A stretch of DNA of 64,000 nucleotides, taken from positions 1-64,000 of the forward strand of contig CAKULE010000002.1 in assembly GCA_934667095.1 (NCBI GenBank), read 5' to 3'. The DNA comes from an uncultured Oscillospiraceae bacterium (GTDB taxonomy: Bacteria; Bacillota; Clostridia; Oscillospirales; Oscillospiraceae). Position numbers and translations under genes: made by a program. Under the pieces are notes generated by a model. That model ran no database searches, was not told the origin of the DNA, and worked only from the letters and a program-made list of their open reading frames with translations. Of this stretch, positions 31,212 through 40,735 are shown piece by piece; position 1 is the stretch's first letter; each line of letters begins with the position of its first letter.

Positions 31212-32939
31212 TCAGTTCTTCAGGGTCTCCGCCCACGCGGCGTATCTGGCCACGCGCTGGTCCCGGTCGGCAGGGTCGGTCCCCTTGGCGAGGATGTAGA
31301 CCTTCACCTTGGGCTCCGTGCCGGAGGGCCGCACCACGATGTCGGTGCCGTCCGCCAGCCTGTACTTCAGCACGTTGGAGCCCACCAGCTCCATCTGCTC
31401 CACCGCTCCGGTGGCCGTATCGGTGAGGGTGCCGTCAGCGTAGTCCTTTCGGGCCGTCACGGCCGTCCCCGCGATCTCCGTGAGGGGGGTGGCCCGCAGA
31501 TTTTTCATCAGCGCGTCCATCTTCCGCAGGCCATCCAGCCCGGGCATCACCAGATTGAGGGTCTTCTCCCCGTACCAGCCGTACTTTTTGTACAGGGCCT
31601 GAAGGGCGTCGTACAGGGTCATGCCCTGCCCCGCGTACCACGCAGCCATCTCCGTGGCCACCACCGTGGCGGTGACGGCGTCCTTATCCCGGACGTAGTC
31701 GCCAATCATATAGCCGTAGGACTCCTCATAGGAGAAGATCACCTTCCCCTCCCCGGCGCTCTCCAGCCGGTCCTTCTTCTGCGCCATGAACTTGAAGCCG
31801 GTAAAGGTGTCATAGCAGGCGACGCCGTTGGCCTCGGCTACGGCCCGGGCCATCTCGGTGGTGACTATGGTCTTGAGGGCCACAGGGTGCTCCGGCAGAT
31901 TCCCCGCCCGCTTCCGGGCGCCGATGAGATAATCCAGCATGAGTACGCCGGTCTGGTTGCCGGTGAGGACGGCGTAGTCCCCCCCGCCGGTGTTCACCAT
32001 GATGCCGATGCGGTCGGCGTCGGGGTCGGAACCAAGAATGAAGTCCGCACCCTCCCGCTTGGCGATGTCCACCGCCAGATAGAAGCCCTCCGGGTTCTCC
32101 GGATTGGGGGACTCCACCGTGGGGAAGTTGCCGTCGATGACCATCTGCTCCGGCACGCAGATAACATGCTTCATGCCCAGCCGGCGCAGGGCCTCGGGGA
32201 TCAGCTTATAGCCGCAGCCGTGGAAGGGAGTATACACCATTCTGAAGGCGTCGGCCACCTTCTCCACCGCCGCCCGGTCGTTCACCTGACCCATGACGTT
32301 GGCCAGGAACTTCTCATCGGTCTCCGCGCCCATGAGGGTGACCAGCCCGACCCTCTCCGCCGCGGCGTAGTCCATGGTTTTCACCCCGTCGAACACGTCG
32401 AGCTCCCGCATGGCGGCAGCGATCTTCTCCGCGTGCTCCGGGGGCAGCTGAGCCCCATCCTCCCAATAGACCTTATAGCCGTTGTACTCCTTGGGGTTGT
32501 GGCTGGCGGTGACGTTGATGCCCGCCTGGCAGCCGTACTCCCGCACGGCGAAGGACAGCTCCGGCGTGGGGCGCAGGTCCTCGAACAGCCGGACCCTGAT
32601 GCCGTTGGCCGCCATGACGCAGGCCGCCGCCAGCGCGAACTCCCGGGAGTGGTTGCGGCAGTCGTGGCAGATGGCCACGCCCTTGGCCGGGGCCTCGGGG
32701 CTCTCCGCAAGGATCACCTGCGCAAAGGCTTGCGTGGCATGGCGGATCACGTGGACGTTCATCCGGTTCAGGCCCGTGCCCATGATGCCCCGCAGGCCGG
32801 CGGTGCCGAAGGAGAGCTGGTCGAAGAAGCGGCTCTCGATCTCCTTCTCGTCCCCGGCGATGGCGGTCAGCTCCGCCCGCTCGGCGTCAGACAGCTGGGG
32901 GGCCGCCAGCCAGCGGCGGTAATTCTCCTGATAACCCAT
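31212..32939 (-). CDS. Phosphoglucomutase/phosphomannomutase
   Basis: A 575-residue alpha-D-phosphohexomutase that interconverts hexose 1- and 6-phosphates. FGTAGLRGIMGTGLNRMN near residue 45 begins domain 1, the active-site phosphoserine loop is TASHNPKEYNGYKVYW near 140, the metal loop is GSDPDADRIG near 300, the sugar loop includes FSYEESYGYMIGD near 395, and the phosphate loop is VRPSGTEPKVKVYI near 535. Length and loops fit the PgcA type used for glycolipid and wall-polymer precursors. It lies next to the M29 aminopeptidase on the same strand. Confidence 0.92.
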   Translation of the reverse strand: MGYQENYRRWLAAPQLSDAERAELTAIAGDEKEIESRFFDQLSFGTAGLRGIMGTGLNRMNVHVIRHATQAFAQVILAESPEAPAKGVAICHDCRNHSREFALAAACVMAANGIRVRLFEDLRPTPELSFAVREYGCQAGINVTASHNPKEYNGYKVYWEDGAQLPPEHAEKIAAAMRELDVFDGVKTMDYAAAERVGLVTLMGAETDEKFLANVMGQVNDRAAVEKVADAFRMVYTPFHGCGYKLIPEALRRLGMKHVICVPEQMVIDGNFPTVESPNPENPEGFYLAVDIAKREGADFILGSDPDADRIGIMVNTGGGDYAVLTGNQTGVLMLDYLIGARKRAGNLPEHPVALKTIVTTEMARAVAEANGVACYDTFTGFKFMAQKKDRLESAGEGKVIFSYEESYGYMIGDYVRDKDAVTATVVATEMAAWYAGQGMTLYDALQALYKKYGWYGEKTLNLVMPGLDGLRKMDALMKNLRATPLTEIAGTAVTARKDYADGTLTDTATGAVEQMELVGSNVLKYRLADGTDIVVRPSGTEPKVKVYILAKGTDPADRDQRVARYAAWAETLKN

Positions 32940-32971
32940 ATCCGTTCCTCCTTAAAGTTGAAGTAAAGGGA

Positions 32972-34213
32972 TCAAAACGCAAAGTTTCCGTCCACGAACA
33001 CGGGGATCTCCCGCCCGTCGTGGGTGGTGCCGGTGATGGACAGGTCGGCGGTGCCCACCATGAAGTCCACATGGTTGACGGATTGGTTGAGGCCCGCCGC
33101 CTTCTGCTCCTCCTCGGTCAGCTTCTCGCCGCCCCGGACGCAGGTGGGGTAGGCTGCGCCGAAGGCCAGATGGCAGGAGGCGTTCTCGTCGAACAGGGTG
33201 TTGTAGAACAGGATGTTCCGGTTGCGGATGGGGGAGTCGTAGGGCACCAGAGCCACCTCGCCCAGATAGGAGGAGCCCTCGTCCATGTCGATGGAGTTCA
33301 TCAGGACCTCTTCCCCCTCTTCGGCGTGGACATGGACGATCTTCCCGCCCTTGAAGTCCAGATAAAAGTCCCGGATCACATTGCCGTCCAGCGCCAGCGG
33401 CAGGGCGGCGTACACCCGGCCGTCCACCCCGTCCCACCGGGGGGCGGTGAAGATCTCCTCCGTAGGCATATTGGCCACGAAGGGCACGCCCTTCTCGGTC
33501 ACGTCGGCGCCGCCGGCCCAGATGTGGTTCTCCGGCAGGGTGATGGTCAGGTCAGTGCCCAGCGCGTTGGTGTAGTGCAGGGTCTTGAAGTTGTAGTCAT
33601 TGAGCTGCCTGGCCCGGCGAGCGGTGGCCTCCACATGGGCCTGCCAGCGCTCCACGCCCTTGCCGTCCCCGGTGATGCGGCAGACGGCGAAGATGGCCTC
33701 CCACAGGGCGTCCACGGCGGCCTCGCCCTTCAGGTCGGGGAAGACCTTCTCCGCCCACGCCTGAGTGGGCTGGGCAGCCACACACCACTGGAAGCGGTTG
33801 GCCATCAGTGCATCGTCCCACGCCTTGGTGGGCTGGGCCGCGGCCCGGGCCGCCGCCTGAATGCGGGCGGGGTCCACTCCCTTGAGCATCTCCGGGTCAG
33901 AGCCCAGAATACCCAGAGAGGCGCAGCCCTGCTCCAGCATCCAGCTGTACTTCTCCTCCTGCCAGCGGGGGAACAGGGAGAAGACCTCTTCCTCCGCCCG
34001 CAGGTAGCGCTGCCGGGTGACAAAGCTGTCGCTCCAGTCCATCAGTACATCCCGGGCGCCCCGGTCGAAGCAGACCTCCGCGCACAGCCGGGCCAGCGGG
34101 GCGCACTCCAGCGCCGCGCCGATGCGGGCAGTCTGCCCGGGCTGGAGGTTCATGCCCACGTCCACCAGCAGGTGGGCGTATTCCTTCAGCTTCGCTTCAA
34201 AGTTTTCAACCAT
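32972..34213 (-). CDS. M29-family aminopeptidase
   Basis: A 413-residue metalloaminopeptidase (AmpS/PepS/thermophilic group), which removes N-terminal residues from peptides in the cytoplasm. VDVGMNLQPGQT near residue 15, LPENHIWAGGADVTEKG near 230 and NMPTEEIFTAPRWDGVDGRV near 250 are typical; the first metal-binding Glu lies in the PTEE stretch and others in EEGEEVLMNSID, GEVALVP, and NHVDFMVG plus IFVDGNFAF-like tail. The start at 34213 has AAGGAG at a rather long 11-base distance. Confidence 0.88.
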   Translation of the reverse strand: MVENFEAKLKEYAHLLVDVGMNLQPGQTARIGAALECAPLARLCAEVCFDRGARDVLMDWSDSFVTRQRYLRAEEEVFSLFPRWQEEKYSWMLEQGCASLGILGSDPEMLKGVDPARIQAAARAAAQPTKAWDDALMANRFQWCVAAQPTQAWAEKVFPDLKGEAAVDALWEAIFAVCRITGDGKGVERWQAHVEATARRARQLNDYNFKTLHYTNALGTDLTITLPENHIWAGGADVTEKGVPFVANMPTEEIFTAPRWDGVDGRVYAALPLALDGNVIRDFYLDFKGGKIVHVHAEEGEEVLMNSIDMDEGSSYLGEVALVPYDSPIRNRNILFYNTLFDENASCHLAFGAAYPTCVRGGEKLTEEEQKAAGLNQSVNHVDFMVGTADLSITGTTHDGREIPVFVDGNFAF

Positions 34214-34408
34214 AACAGGATCGTCTCCTTTTTTGTTGTCTCTCTGTCCGCAGTATACCATTTCCGCAGGGAAAAAACAATCCATTCCAGACAGGTCCCC
34301 GCCGGCGATTTCTCCGCCGTATTCACACTTTGTTGATGATTTGCGGGCAGAGAGCGGTTATAATTTTATAATTATGATTCTATTTTTCCGCTAAGGAGGG
34401 GTCTTCCC

Positions 34409-35311
34409 TTGTACGATCAGAAACGCGGCGGTCCCATCGACCGCTTTTGTACCAAGCATCCCCGCTTCGGTATCCCCAACCTGATGAAGATCATCGTCTT
34501 CACCCAGATCGGCGTGTACCTCATCGACCTGCTGTGCCGCTTCGTGCTCAAGACCAGCTGGCTGACCATGCTGGAATTTATCCCGCTGAACATCTTTCAG
34601 GGCCAGCTGTGGCGGCTGGTGACGTGGCTGGTGGTGCCCAACAGCGACAACCCCTTCTACCTGCTGCTGGGCTGCTATTTCTACTACTGGATCGCTTCCA
34701 TGCTGGAGCGGCAGTGGGGTACCCCCCGGTTCAACCTGTTCTACTTCGGCGGGGCCATCCTGTCCGTCATCGCGGGCCTGCTGGTGGGTCTGCTCCAGCG
34801 GAACCTTACCCACACCTACTCCATCATTGACCTGTCCTACTATCTAAACCTGTCCATCTTCCTGGTACTGGCCACCCTGTTTGGGGACGCCCAGGTGCTC
34901 CTCCTGTTCGTGGTGCCGGTGAAGATGAAATGGATGGCTCTGCTCGACCTGATTCCCATCGTGATCAGCATGGTGAGGGCGGTCCGGGCGGGCTATTGGA
35001 TGCTGGCTCTGGCACCCCTGGCCAGCTGGATCAACTACTTCATCTTCACCTGGCCCTATTGGCAGGCCAAGCTGAGCCGGGCCAAGTACCGGCACGACCC
35101 GAAGGTCATCCAGTTCAAGCAGGCCCAGAAGCAGGCGCAGAAGGCCCAAAAAGCCCAGCAGAGCCAGCCGTGGCATCACAAGTGCGCCGTCTGCGGCATC
35201 ACCGATCTGGATGATCCCAACATGGAGTTCCGCTACTGCTCCAAGTGCGACGGCTACTACTGCTATTGTGCCAACCACATCAACAATCACGTTCACATCC
35301 ACAACAGCTGA
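34409..35311 (+). CDS. Rhomboid-like membrane protein without catalytic serine, zinc-ribbon-like tail
   Basis: Translation starts at TTG 34409 with AAGGAGGG upstream, giving 300 residues. About six hydrophobic segments (residues 25-50, 55-78, 85-100, 105-130, 140-165, 185-225) have a rhomboid/TMEM115-like arrangement (NIFQGQLWRLVTWLVV), but the GxSG catalytic motif is absent. A basic Gln/Ala/Lys linker follows. The tail has CAVCG, YCSKC, YYCYCANH and closely spaced His, a plausible zinc site. I infer a non-proteolytic rhomboid relative; partner and role are unknown. An intact rhomboid lies at 54711. Confidence 0.65.
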   Translation: MYDQKRGGPIDRFCTKHPRFGIPNLMKIIVFTQIGVYLIDLLCRFVLKTSWLTMLEFIPLNIFQGQLWRLVTWLVVPNSDNPFYLLLGCYFYYWIASMLERQWGTPRFNLFYFGGAILSVIAGLLVGLLQRNLTHTYSIIDLSYYLNLSIFLVLATLFGDAQVLLLFVVPVKMKWMALLDLIPIVISMVRAVRAGYWMLALAPLASWINYFIFTWPYWQAKLSRAKYRHDPKVIQFKQAQKQAQKAQKAQQSQPWHHKCAVCGITDLDDPNMEFRYCSKCDGYYCYCANHINNHVHIHNS

Positions 35312-35316
35312 GGAAA

Positions 35317-35348
35317 GCGCCCGCCGGAACTCCGGCGGGCGCTTTTTT
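35317..35348 (+). terminator. Rho-independent terminator
   Basis: GCGCCCGCCGG, loop AACT, complement, TTTTTT. Confidence 0.9.
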
Positions 35349-35463
35349 CGGCGCAGCACGGCCGAAGGTCCTCTGCAGCCCTTACACCGCTCCGCCCTCC
35401 GCCCCATAGGATATGGTGCGGGGCGTCCGTGGAGACGCCCCCTTTCGGAAGGAGCGATCAAGC

Positions 35464-35724
35464 ATGTACGAGACCCTGACTTTGTCCGCCCTCCCCCTGG
35501 GGGAGAGCGGTTATGTGACCCACGTCGCCGCCCGGCCCGCCATGGAGCGCCGCCTCACTGATCTGGGGCTGGTGCCCGGCACCCGGGTGACCTGTCTGGC
35601 CCGCAGCCCGGCGGGGGATCCCTGCGCCTATCTGATCCGGGGGGCGCTCATCGCCCTGCGGCGGACCGATGCCGACGGCATCACACTGGAGCGGCGGAGC
35701 TGTGCCCCGGCGGTGCCCTCATGA
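35464..35724 (+). CDS. feoA: Ferrous iron transport protein A
   Basis: An 86-residue SH3-like FeoA protein that works with FeoB in Fe(II) uptake. MERRLTDLGLVPGTRV in the middle is the family hallmark, followed by GDPCAYLIRGALIALRR. The start at 35464 (GGAGCG upstream) gives the normal short FeoA; a longer frame is unsupported. The last four bases overlap the feoB start (ATGA). Confidence 0.92.
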   Translation: MYETLTLSALPLGESGYVTHVAARPAMERRLTDLGLVPGTRVTCLARSPAGDPCAYLIRGALIALRRTDADGITLERRSCAPAVPS

Positions 35725-37547
35725 CCGGAGCAGGCCCCTGCCTCGCGCTGGTGGGCAACCCCAACGTGGGCAAGTCCACCCTGTTCAACGCCCTCACCGG
35801 CCTGCGGCAGCACACGGGCAACTGGGCCGGCAAAACGGTGGCCACCGCCATGGGCGAATACGTATACGGCGGCGTCCGCTACCGGCTGGCGGACCTGCCG
35901 GGGACCTACTCGCTGGCCGCCCGCTCCCCGGAGGAGGCGGTGACCCGGGATTTCATCGAGGGCGGTCAGGCGGACGGCGCCGTGGTGGTGTGCGACGCCA
36001 CCTGTCTGGAGCGCAGCCTCATTCTGGCCCTTCAGGTACTGGAGCTCACCGGCCGGACGGTGGTGTGCGTCAATCTGATGGACGAGGCGGCCCGCCACGG
36101 GGTCACGCTGGACCTCCCCGCCTTGTCCGCCCGGCTTGGGGTGCCGGTGGTGGGGGTGTCCGCCGGCCGGGGCGAGGGGCTGGAGGAACTGAAGACCGCC
36201 ATCGCCGGCCTGCCGGCCCTCCCGGCGGAGGCCCAGCCCCTCCGGTGCCCCGCCGCCCGGGTGTCGCTGGCGGAGCAGTACGCCGCACAGGTGGTGCGGC
36301 AGCGGGAAGTCAAGGCCCGGCTGCGCCGCCAGCGGCTGGACCGGCTGCTCACCTCCCGGGCCACGGGGGTGCCCCTGATGCTCCTGCTGCTGGGGGTGGT
36401 GCTGTGGCTGACGGTGGCGGGAGCTAACCTGCCCTCCGCCCTGCTGACGGCAGCCTTCGCCCGGGTGGGAGAATGGCTGGTAGCCCTGCTGTCCGGCGCG
36501 CCGGGGTGGCTGTCCGGCCTGCTGGTGGACGGCGTCTGGCGGGTCACAGCGTGGGTGGTGGCGGTGATGCTGCCGCCCATGGCAATCTTCTTTCCCCTGT
36601 TCACCCTGCTGGAGGACCTGGGCTATCTGCCCCGGGTGGCCTTTGTGCTGGACCACGCCTTCCAGCGGGCCCGCGCCTGCGGCAAGCAGGCCCTGACCAT
36701 GTGCATGAGCCTTGGCTGCAACGCCTGCGGCGTCACCGGCTGCCGCATCATCGACTCTCCCCGGGAGCGGCTCATCGCCGCCCTTACGGCGTCACTGGTG
36801 CCCTGCAACGGGAAATTCCCCACCCTCATCGCCCTCATCACCCTGTTCTTCGTGGGTAGGCAGCAGGGGCTATGGGCCTCGCTGGCGGGAACGGGGCTGC
36901 TCCTGCTGGTGCTGGTGGCCGGGGCGGCGGCTACGCTGCTGTGCTCCCGCCTGCTGTCCGCCACAGTGCTGCGGGGGATGCCCTCCTCCTTCACATTGGA
37001 GCTGCCCCCTTTCCGCCGGCCCAGGGTGGGGCAAGTCATCGTCCGCTCCGTGCTGGACCGCACCCTCTTCGTCCTTGGCCGGGCGGCGGCGGTGTCCGCC
37101 CCGGCAGGGGCGGTGATCTGGCTGCTGGCCAACGTCACCGTGGGGGAGATCACTCTGCTGGCCCGCTGCACGGCATTTCTGGACCCCTTCGCCCGGCTCT
37201 TCGGGATGGACGGAGTGATCCTCATGGCCTTCCTGCTGGGTTGGCCCGCCAACGAGATCGTCCTGCCGGTGATGCTCATGGGCTATCTGGCCCGGGGGAG
37301 CCTGGTGGAGCTGGGGCAGCTGTCCGCCCTCGGAGACCTGCTGCGCTCGCAGGGCTGGACGTGGGTCACGGCGGCCTGCACCATGGCCTTCTCCCTGTTC
37401 CACTTCCCCTGCTCCACTACCTGCATCACCATCTATAAGGAAACGGGCAGCGCCAAATGGACCCTGCTGGCCGCCGCCCTGCCCACGGCGTTAGGGCTGA
37501 GCCTGTGCCTGCTCCTGTCCGCGCTGGGCCGGGCGCTTGGCATATAA
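35721..37547 (+). CDS. feoB: Ferrous iron transport GTPase B
   Basis: FeoB is the Fe(II) permease with a cytoplasmic G domain. In this 608-residue protein the G motifs are GNPNVGKST (G1, residue 12), DLPGTYSL (G3, near 58) and NLMD (G4, near 120). The membrane part (about 205-608) has two Gate segments, including SLGCNACGVTGCRII near 335 with the conserved cysteines, and the typical GWPANEIVLPVM. FeoAB form a two-gene operon ended by the terminator at 37546. FeoC is absent, as in many Firmicutes. Confidence 0.95.
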   Translation: MTGAGPCLALVGNPNVGKSTLFNALTGLRQHTGNWAGKTVATAMGEYVYGGVRYRLADLPGTYSLAARSPEEAVTRDFIEGGQADGAVVVCDATCLERSLILALQVLELTGRTVVCVNLMDEAARHGVTLDLPALSARLGVPVVGVSAGRGEGLEELKTAIAGLPALPAEAQPLRCPAARVSLAEQYAAQVVRQREVKARLRRQRLDRLLTSRATGVPLMLLLLGVVLWLTVAGANLPSALLTAAFARVGEWLVALLSGAPGWLSGLLVDGVWRVTAWVVAVMLPPMAIFFPLFTLLEDLGYLPRVAFVLDHAFQRARACGKQALTMCMSLGCNACGVTGCRIIDSPRERLIAALTASLVPCNGKFPTLIALITLFFVGRQQGLWASLAGTGLLLLVLVAGAAATLLCSRLLSATVLRGMPSSFTLELPPFRRPRVGQVIVRSVLDRTLFVLGRAAAVSAPAGAVIWLLANVTVGEITLLARCTAFLDPFARLFGMDGVILMAFLLGWPANEIVLPVMLMGYLARGSLVELGQLSALGDLLRSQGWTWVTAACTMAFSLFHFPCSTTCITIYKETGSAKWTLLAAALPTALGLSLCLLLSALGRALGI

Positions 37548-37585
37548 AAAAGAGCCACCCACATAATCGTGGGTGGCTCTTTTTC
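37546..37585. terminator. Bidirectional terminator
   Basis: AAAAGAGCCACCCAC, loop, complement and TTTTT between convergent feoB and the DHHW gene. Confidence 0.9.
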
Positions 37586-38681
37586 ACTTGAGGGTATCGC
37601 TGTTGTTGAGCACGGCAGTGCTGTACAGGAACAGCACGTCCTGCCCGTGGAAATCCACGAAGTCCCCCAACCGGGCGGCGGGAAGGTAGCGGATGTCCAC
37701 CAGCGTGACCTTGGCATAGCCCTCCGCCAGCAGGGGCGAGAGGCTGCTGCCGTAGGAATCCCGGAAGACGATGAGCTCCTTGTCTGTGGTGGCGTTGGGG
37801 TTTTCGATGGTCAGCAGAGACACGGAGCCGGACAGGAACAGCTCGTAGGGGTCCTTGCCATGGCCCTTGTCCATATCGTAAATGCCGCCCTCGGTGCCGT
37901 CCTCGTGGTTGCGGACGGTGCAGCCGTCCAGCACAGCGTTGGTGAGGTAGTAGATGGTCTCGGAGGGCAGCGGCAGGGCGGCGTAGCCGTAGTACACGCC
38001 GTAGTAGGGGACGTCCAGCGTGTTCACCGTGAACTGTCCGGAAATGGAGGTCCCCATGGCCTGCGCCAGATACTGGGCTACCGGCACGATCTTCTCCTGC
38101 CGCCAGTGGGAGTCGGTCTTGTAGTAGTCTTCCACGGTCAGCAGGGGGAAGATGTCCAGATAGGTGGCGAAGTCCACCTGCGCCAGCAGCTTTTCCACCA
38201 GCTTGCCGCTGTCGATGGCGGGCCAGCCGCCCTGAGCGGCGAGGAAGTAGTTCTTATCCGGCACCACCGACAGATAGACCTTGGAGCCGGTGTCCGCCAG
38301 ATATCTGTCGTAGACGTACTGGAACCGCCCGGCGGCGTAGTCGATAGAGCTGTCGTTCAGGGGATAGTCCAGCCGGGCGGCGTACCCGCCGGAGAGGTAA
38401 ACACCGTTGTTGTCCTTCTGCCGGAACAGGTTATAGGCCGCCAGAGCCTTCAGGGCGCGCCAGCGGTCCCGCAGGGGAAACTGGTCCAGCGAATAGTCCT
38501 CAAAGGCAGACATGAACTTGCCGTTGAGCACGGTCTCCACGCTGGGGGAGGGGAACTGGCTCAATGGCCGCCGCTCGCTGGTGGAGAGGCTGTCCGCCGG
38601 CTTGACGACGGCCCACACGCTGAGTCCCAGCACGAAGGCTGCCAGAAGGACCACCGTGACGATATTTTTTGCTTTTTTCAT
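37584..38681 (-). CDS. DHHW-family membrane-anchored protein
   Basis: A 365-residue paralogue of the protein at 65-1177: N-terminal anchor (residues 7-26), YSLDQFPLRDRW near 65, the motif YKTDSHWRQ near 188 in place of the DHHW core, and a C-terminal FRDSYGSSLSPLLAEGY block typical of SGNH/AlgX proteins. It is the last gene of the ECF-sigma operon, 12 bases after the MBOAT gene. It probably helps transfer acyl groups to an exported polymer. Confidence 0.85.
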   Translation of the reverse strand: MKKAKNIVTVVLLAAFVLGLSVWAVVKPADSLSTSERRPLSQFPSPSVETVLNGKFMSAFEDYSLDQFPLRDRWRALKALAAYNLFRQKDNNGVYLSGGYAARLDYPLNDSSIDYAAGRFQYVYDRYLADTGSKVYLSVVPDKNYFLAAQGGWPAIDSGKLVEKLLAQVDFATYLDIFPLLTVEDYYKTDSHWRQEKIVPVAQYLAQAMGTSISGQFTVNTLDVPYYGVYYGYAALPLPSETIYYLTNAVLDGCTVRNHEDGTEGGIYDMDKGHGKDPYELFLSGSVSLLTIENPNATTDKELIVFRDSYGSSLSPLLAEGYAKVTLVDIRYLPAARLGDFVDFHGQDVLFLYSTAVLNNSDTLK

Positions 38682-38693
38682 GGGGGTCCCTCC

Positions 38694-40094
38694 TTAGAAG
38701 CGGAAATAGAGGAACGGGTTAAAGGAACCGTCCACCAGAAAGGCCGTGCACAGGGCCAGCAGCGCCAGCAGCACCAGCGGCTCCGCCACAGCCATCACCC
38801 TGCTGCCGCCCTTGGAGGCAGCCAGCTTCCCCGCCGCCCATGCGGGCAGAGGGGTGGCCCCGACGATGCCGATGAGGAACACCACGGCATAGCTGCGCAG
38901 GTAGTACACGCTGAGGGCGTTGGAGCCCGCCAGCCCTCCCGCGCCGAACAGCGCGCCAATGGCGCCCGCAGCCTCGCCGACAGAGGCGGAGTCGAACAGC
39001 ACAAAACTGACCACCACCAGCAGCAGCACGTACAGGTGCTTCACCACGTGGGTCCTGGCCAGCGCCTTGCCGTACCAGAGCTTCTCCGCCGTAAGGAACA
39101 CTGCGAAAAACAGACCCCACAGCACAAAGGTCCACGCCGCGCCGTGCCACAGCCCCGTGAGCAGCCAGACGATGAATATGTTCAGCAGCCACCGGGCCTT
39201 CCCCTTCCGGTTGCCGCCGAGGGGGATATACACATAGTCCCGGAACCAGGTCCCCAGGCTCATGTGCCAGCGCCGCCAGAATTCGGTGACGCTGGAGGAG
39301 ATATAGGGATAGTTGAAGTTCTCTTCAAAGTGGAAGCCGAAAATGTGGCCGAGGCCGATGGCCATATCGGAATAGCCGGAAAAGTCGAAATAGAGGTGCA
39401 GCACATAGGCCGCGGCATACAGCCACGTGAACAGCACGGTCTTCTCCCCGCTGTCCTTATAGGTGGTGATGAGGCCGTAGAGCACGTTGGCCAGCAGCAC
39501 CTTCTTGGCCAGCCCGAGGATGAACCGGCGGGCCCCAAGGGCGGCGTTCTCCATGCTGTGGGTGCGCTCTTTCAACTGGGCCGCAATGTCGGAATAGCGG
39601 ACGATGGGCCCGGCGATCAGCTGGGGGAACATGGCCACGTAGGCCGCCAGATCGATGAAGTTCCGCTGGGCGGGCACACCCCCCCGGTAGACGTCAATGA
39701 CGTAGCTGAGGATCTGGAAGGTGTAGAAGCTGATGCCGATGGGCAGGCTCACCTTCAGCAGGGGGATGGACAGGCCGGTGAGTGCATTGAAGCTGCTGAT
39801 GAAGAAGTCGGCATACTTGCAGTAGGCCAGCAGCCCCAAGCTGATGACAGCGGAGAGGGCCAGACAAAGTCTGGCACCCCGTCCGTTCCGGAATTTTTCC
39901 ACCAGCAGCCCGAACACATACCCCTGCACGATGGCGATCAGCATGAACACCACGAAGCGGGGCTCCCCCCATGCATAGAAGAACAAGCTGGACAGGAGCA
40001 GCACTGTGTTTTTCAGCCGCCGGGGCACCAGAAAGTACACCAGCAGAACGCAGGGGAGAAAATAGTAGAGGAACGGGATGCTTGAAAACAGCAT
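38694..40094 (-). CDS. MBOAT-family O-acyltransferase (AlgI-like)
   Basis: A 466-residue protein with about 11 TM segments. The MBOAT core reads NFNYPYISSSVTEFWRRWH then SLGTWFRDYVYIPLGGNRKG near residue 275, and LLTGLWHGAAWTFVLWG near 320 holds the invariant His. Such proteins pass an acyl group through the membrane to a periplasmic-side partner, here the DHHW protein. It is the fourth gene of the sigma operon and nearly the same at its C terminus as the fragment at window position 1. Confidence 0.92.
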   Translation of the reverse strand: MLFSSIPFLYYFLPCVLLVYFLVPRRLKNTVLLLSSLFFYAWGEPRFVVFMLIAIVQGYVFGLLVEKFRNGRGARLCLALSAVISLGLLAYCKYADFFISSFNALTGLSIPLLKVSLPIGISFYTFQILSYVIDVYRGGVPAQRNFIDLAAYVAMFPQLIAGPIVRYSDIAAQLKERTHSMENAALGARRFILGLAKKVLLANVLYGLITTYKDSGEKTVLFTWLYAAAYVLHLYFDFSGYSDMAIGLGHIFGFHFEENFNYPYISSSVTEFWRRWHMSLGTWFRDYVYIPLGGNRKGKARWLLNIFIVWLLTGLWHGAAWTFVLWGLFFAVFLTAEKLWYGKALARTHVVKHLYVLLLVVVSFVLFDSASVGEAAGAIGALFGAGGLAGSNALSVYYLRSYAVVFLIGIVGATPLPAWAAGKLAASKGGSRVMAVAEPLVLLALLALCTAFLVDGSFNPFLYFRF

Positions 40095-40116
40095 AAGTCG
40101 TTGCAGTCAGGCGGCC

Positions 40117-40695
40117 TTAGAAGTTGATGGCCTCGTCGTAGGTGAGGGTGGTGCTCTCAAAGCTGGTCTGCAGCTTGTCGCGGAAGGTGTTCACCAGGTC
40201 CTCGGCACCGTACAGGGCCACCACATAGCCGCCGCCCAGATCGGCCACCACCAGCTTGTCGGGGAAGCCGCACATCCACTGCTTGTTCTGCAGGCCGTCC
40301 CGCATGGCGGTGGCAAAGGCAGCCACGTCGTCGGTGTTGGCGATGTGGAAGGCGCCGCAGGTGAAGGTGTTGCCGTTCATCATGTGCATCAGGGAGGCCG
40401 CGTCGTCGATCTTGCTGACCTGATCCTCGGGCACGGACAGCAGGTAGCTCACGTTCTCGGTGTTGGTGATGTCAAAAGCGCCGGGGGCGTCGTCGGTCAT
40501 GTGGTCGTAGTCGCCGCCGGCCGCGGGGAACTTCTCATCCTCGGTGTAGGTGGCCCACACGGTGGTGAGGATGGTCAGGGCATCGGGAATGGCGGGAGCC
40601 TGGCTCTCGGAGGGGGTGGGCTCCTTGGAGCCGCAGGCGGCCAGCGCGAACACCATGGTCAGGGCCAGCAGGGCGGAGATGATCTTCTTTTTCAT
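40117..40695 (-). CDS. Lipoprotein (DUF4358-like)
   Basis: A 192-residue protein whose first 22 residues form a lipoprotein signal (KKK, hydrophobic stretch, lipobox LAAC). The mature part contains VSYLLSVPEDQVSKIDDAASL, then a segment on NGNTFTCGAFHIANTDDV and LQNKQWMCGFPDKLVV, which resembles DUF4358 proteins that sit beside MBOAT and DHHW genes in Clostridia. It lies between the anti-sigma-like gene and the MBOAT gene. It may be an accessory or sensor of the acylation machine. Two Cys in the mature part could form a disulfide. Confidence 0.7.
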   Translation of the reverse strand: MKKKIISALLALTMVFALAACGSKEPTPSESQAPAIPDALTILTTVWATYTEDEKFPAAGGDYDHMTDDAPGAFDITNTENVSYLLSVPEDQVSKIDDAASLMHMMNGNTFTCGAFHIANTDDVAAFATAMRDGLQNKQWMCGFPDKLVVADLGGGYVVALYGAEDLVNTFRDKLQTSFESTTLTYDEAINF

Positions 40696-40735
40696 GTCAG
40701 TTTACCTCATTTCATTCGATTCGTTTGGTTTGCGG

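Noticed and set aside
37569..40085. 838-codon plus-strand frame
   Set aside because: Spans two real minus-strand genes and their junction without family resemblance.
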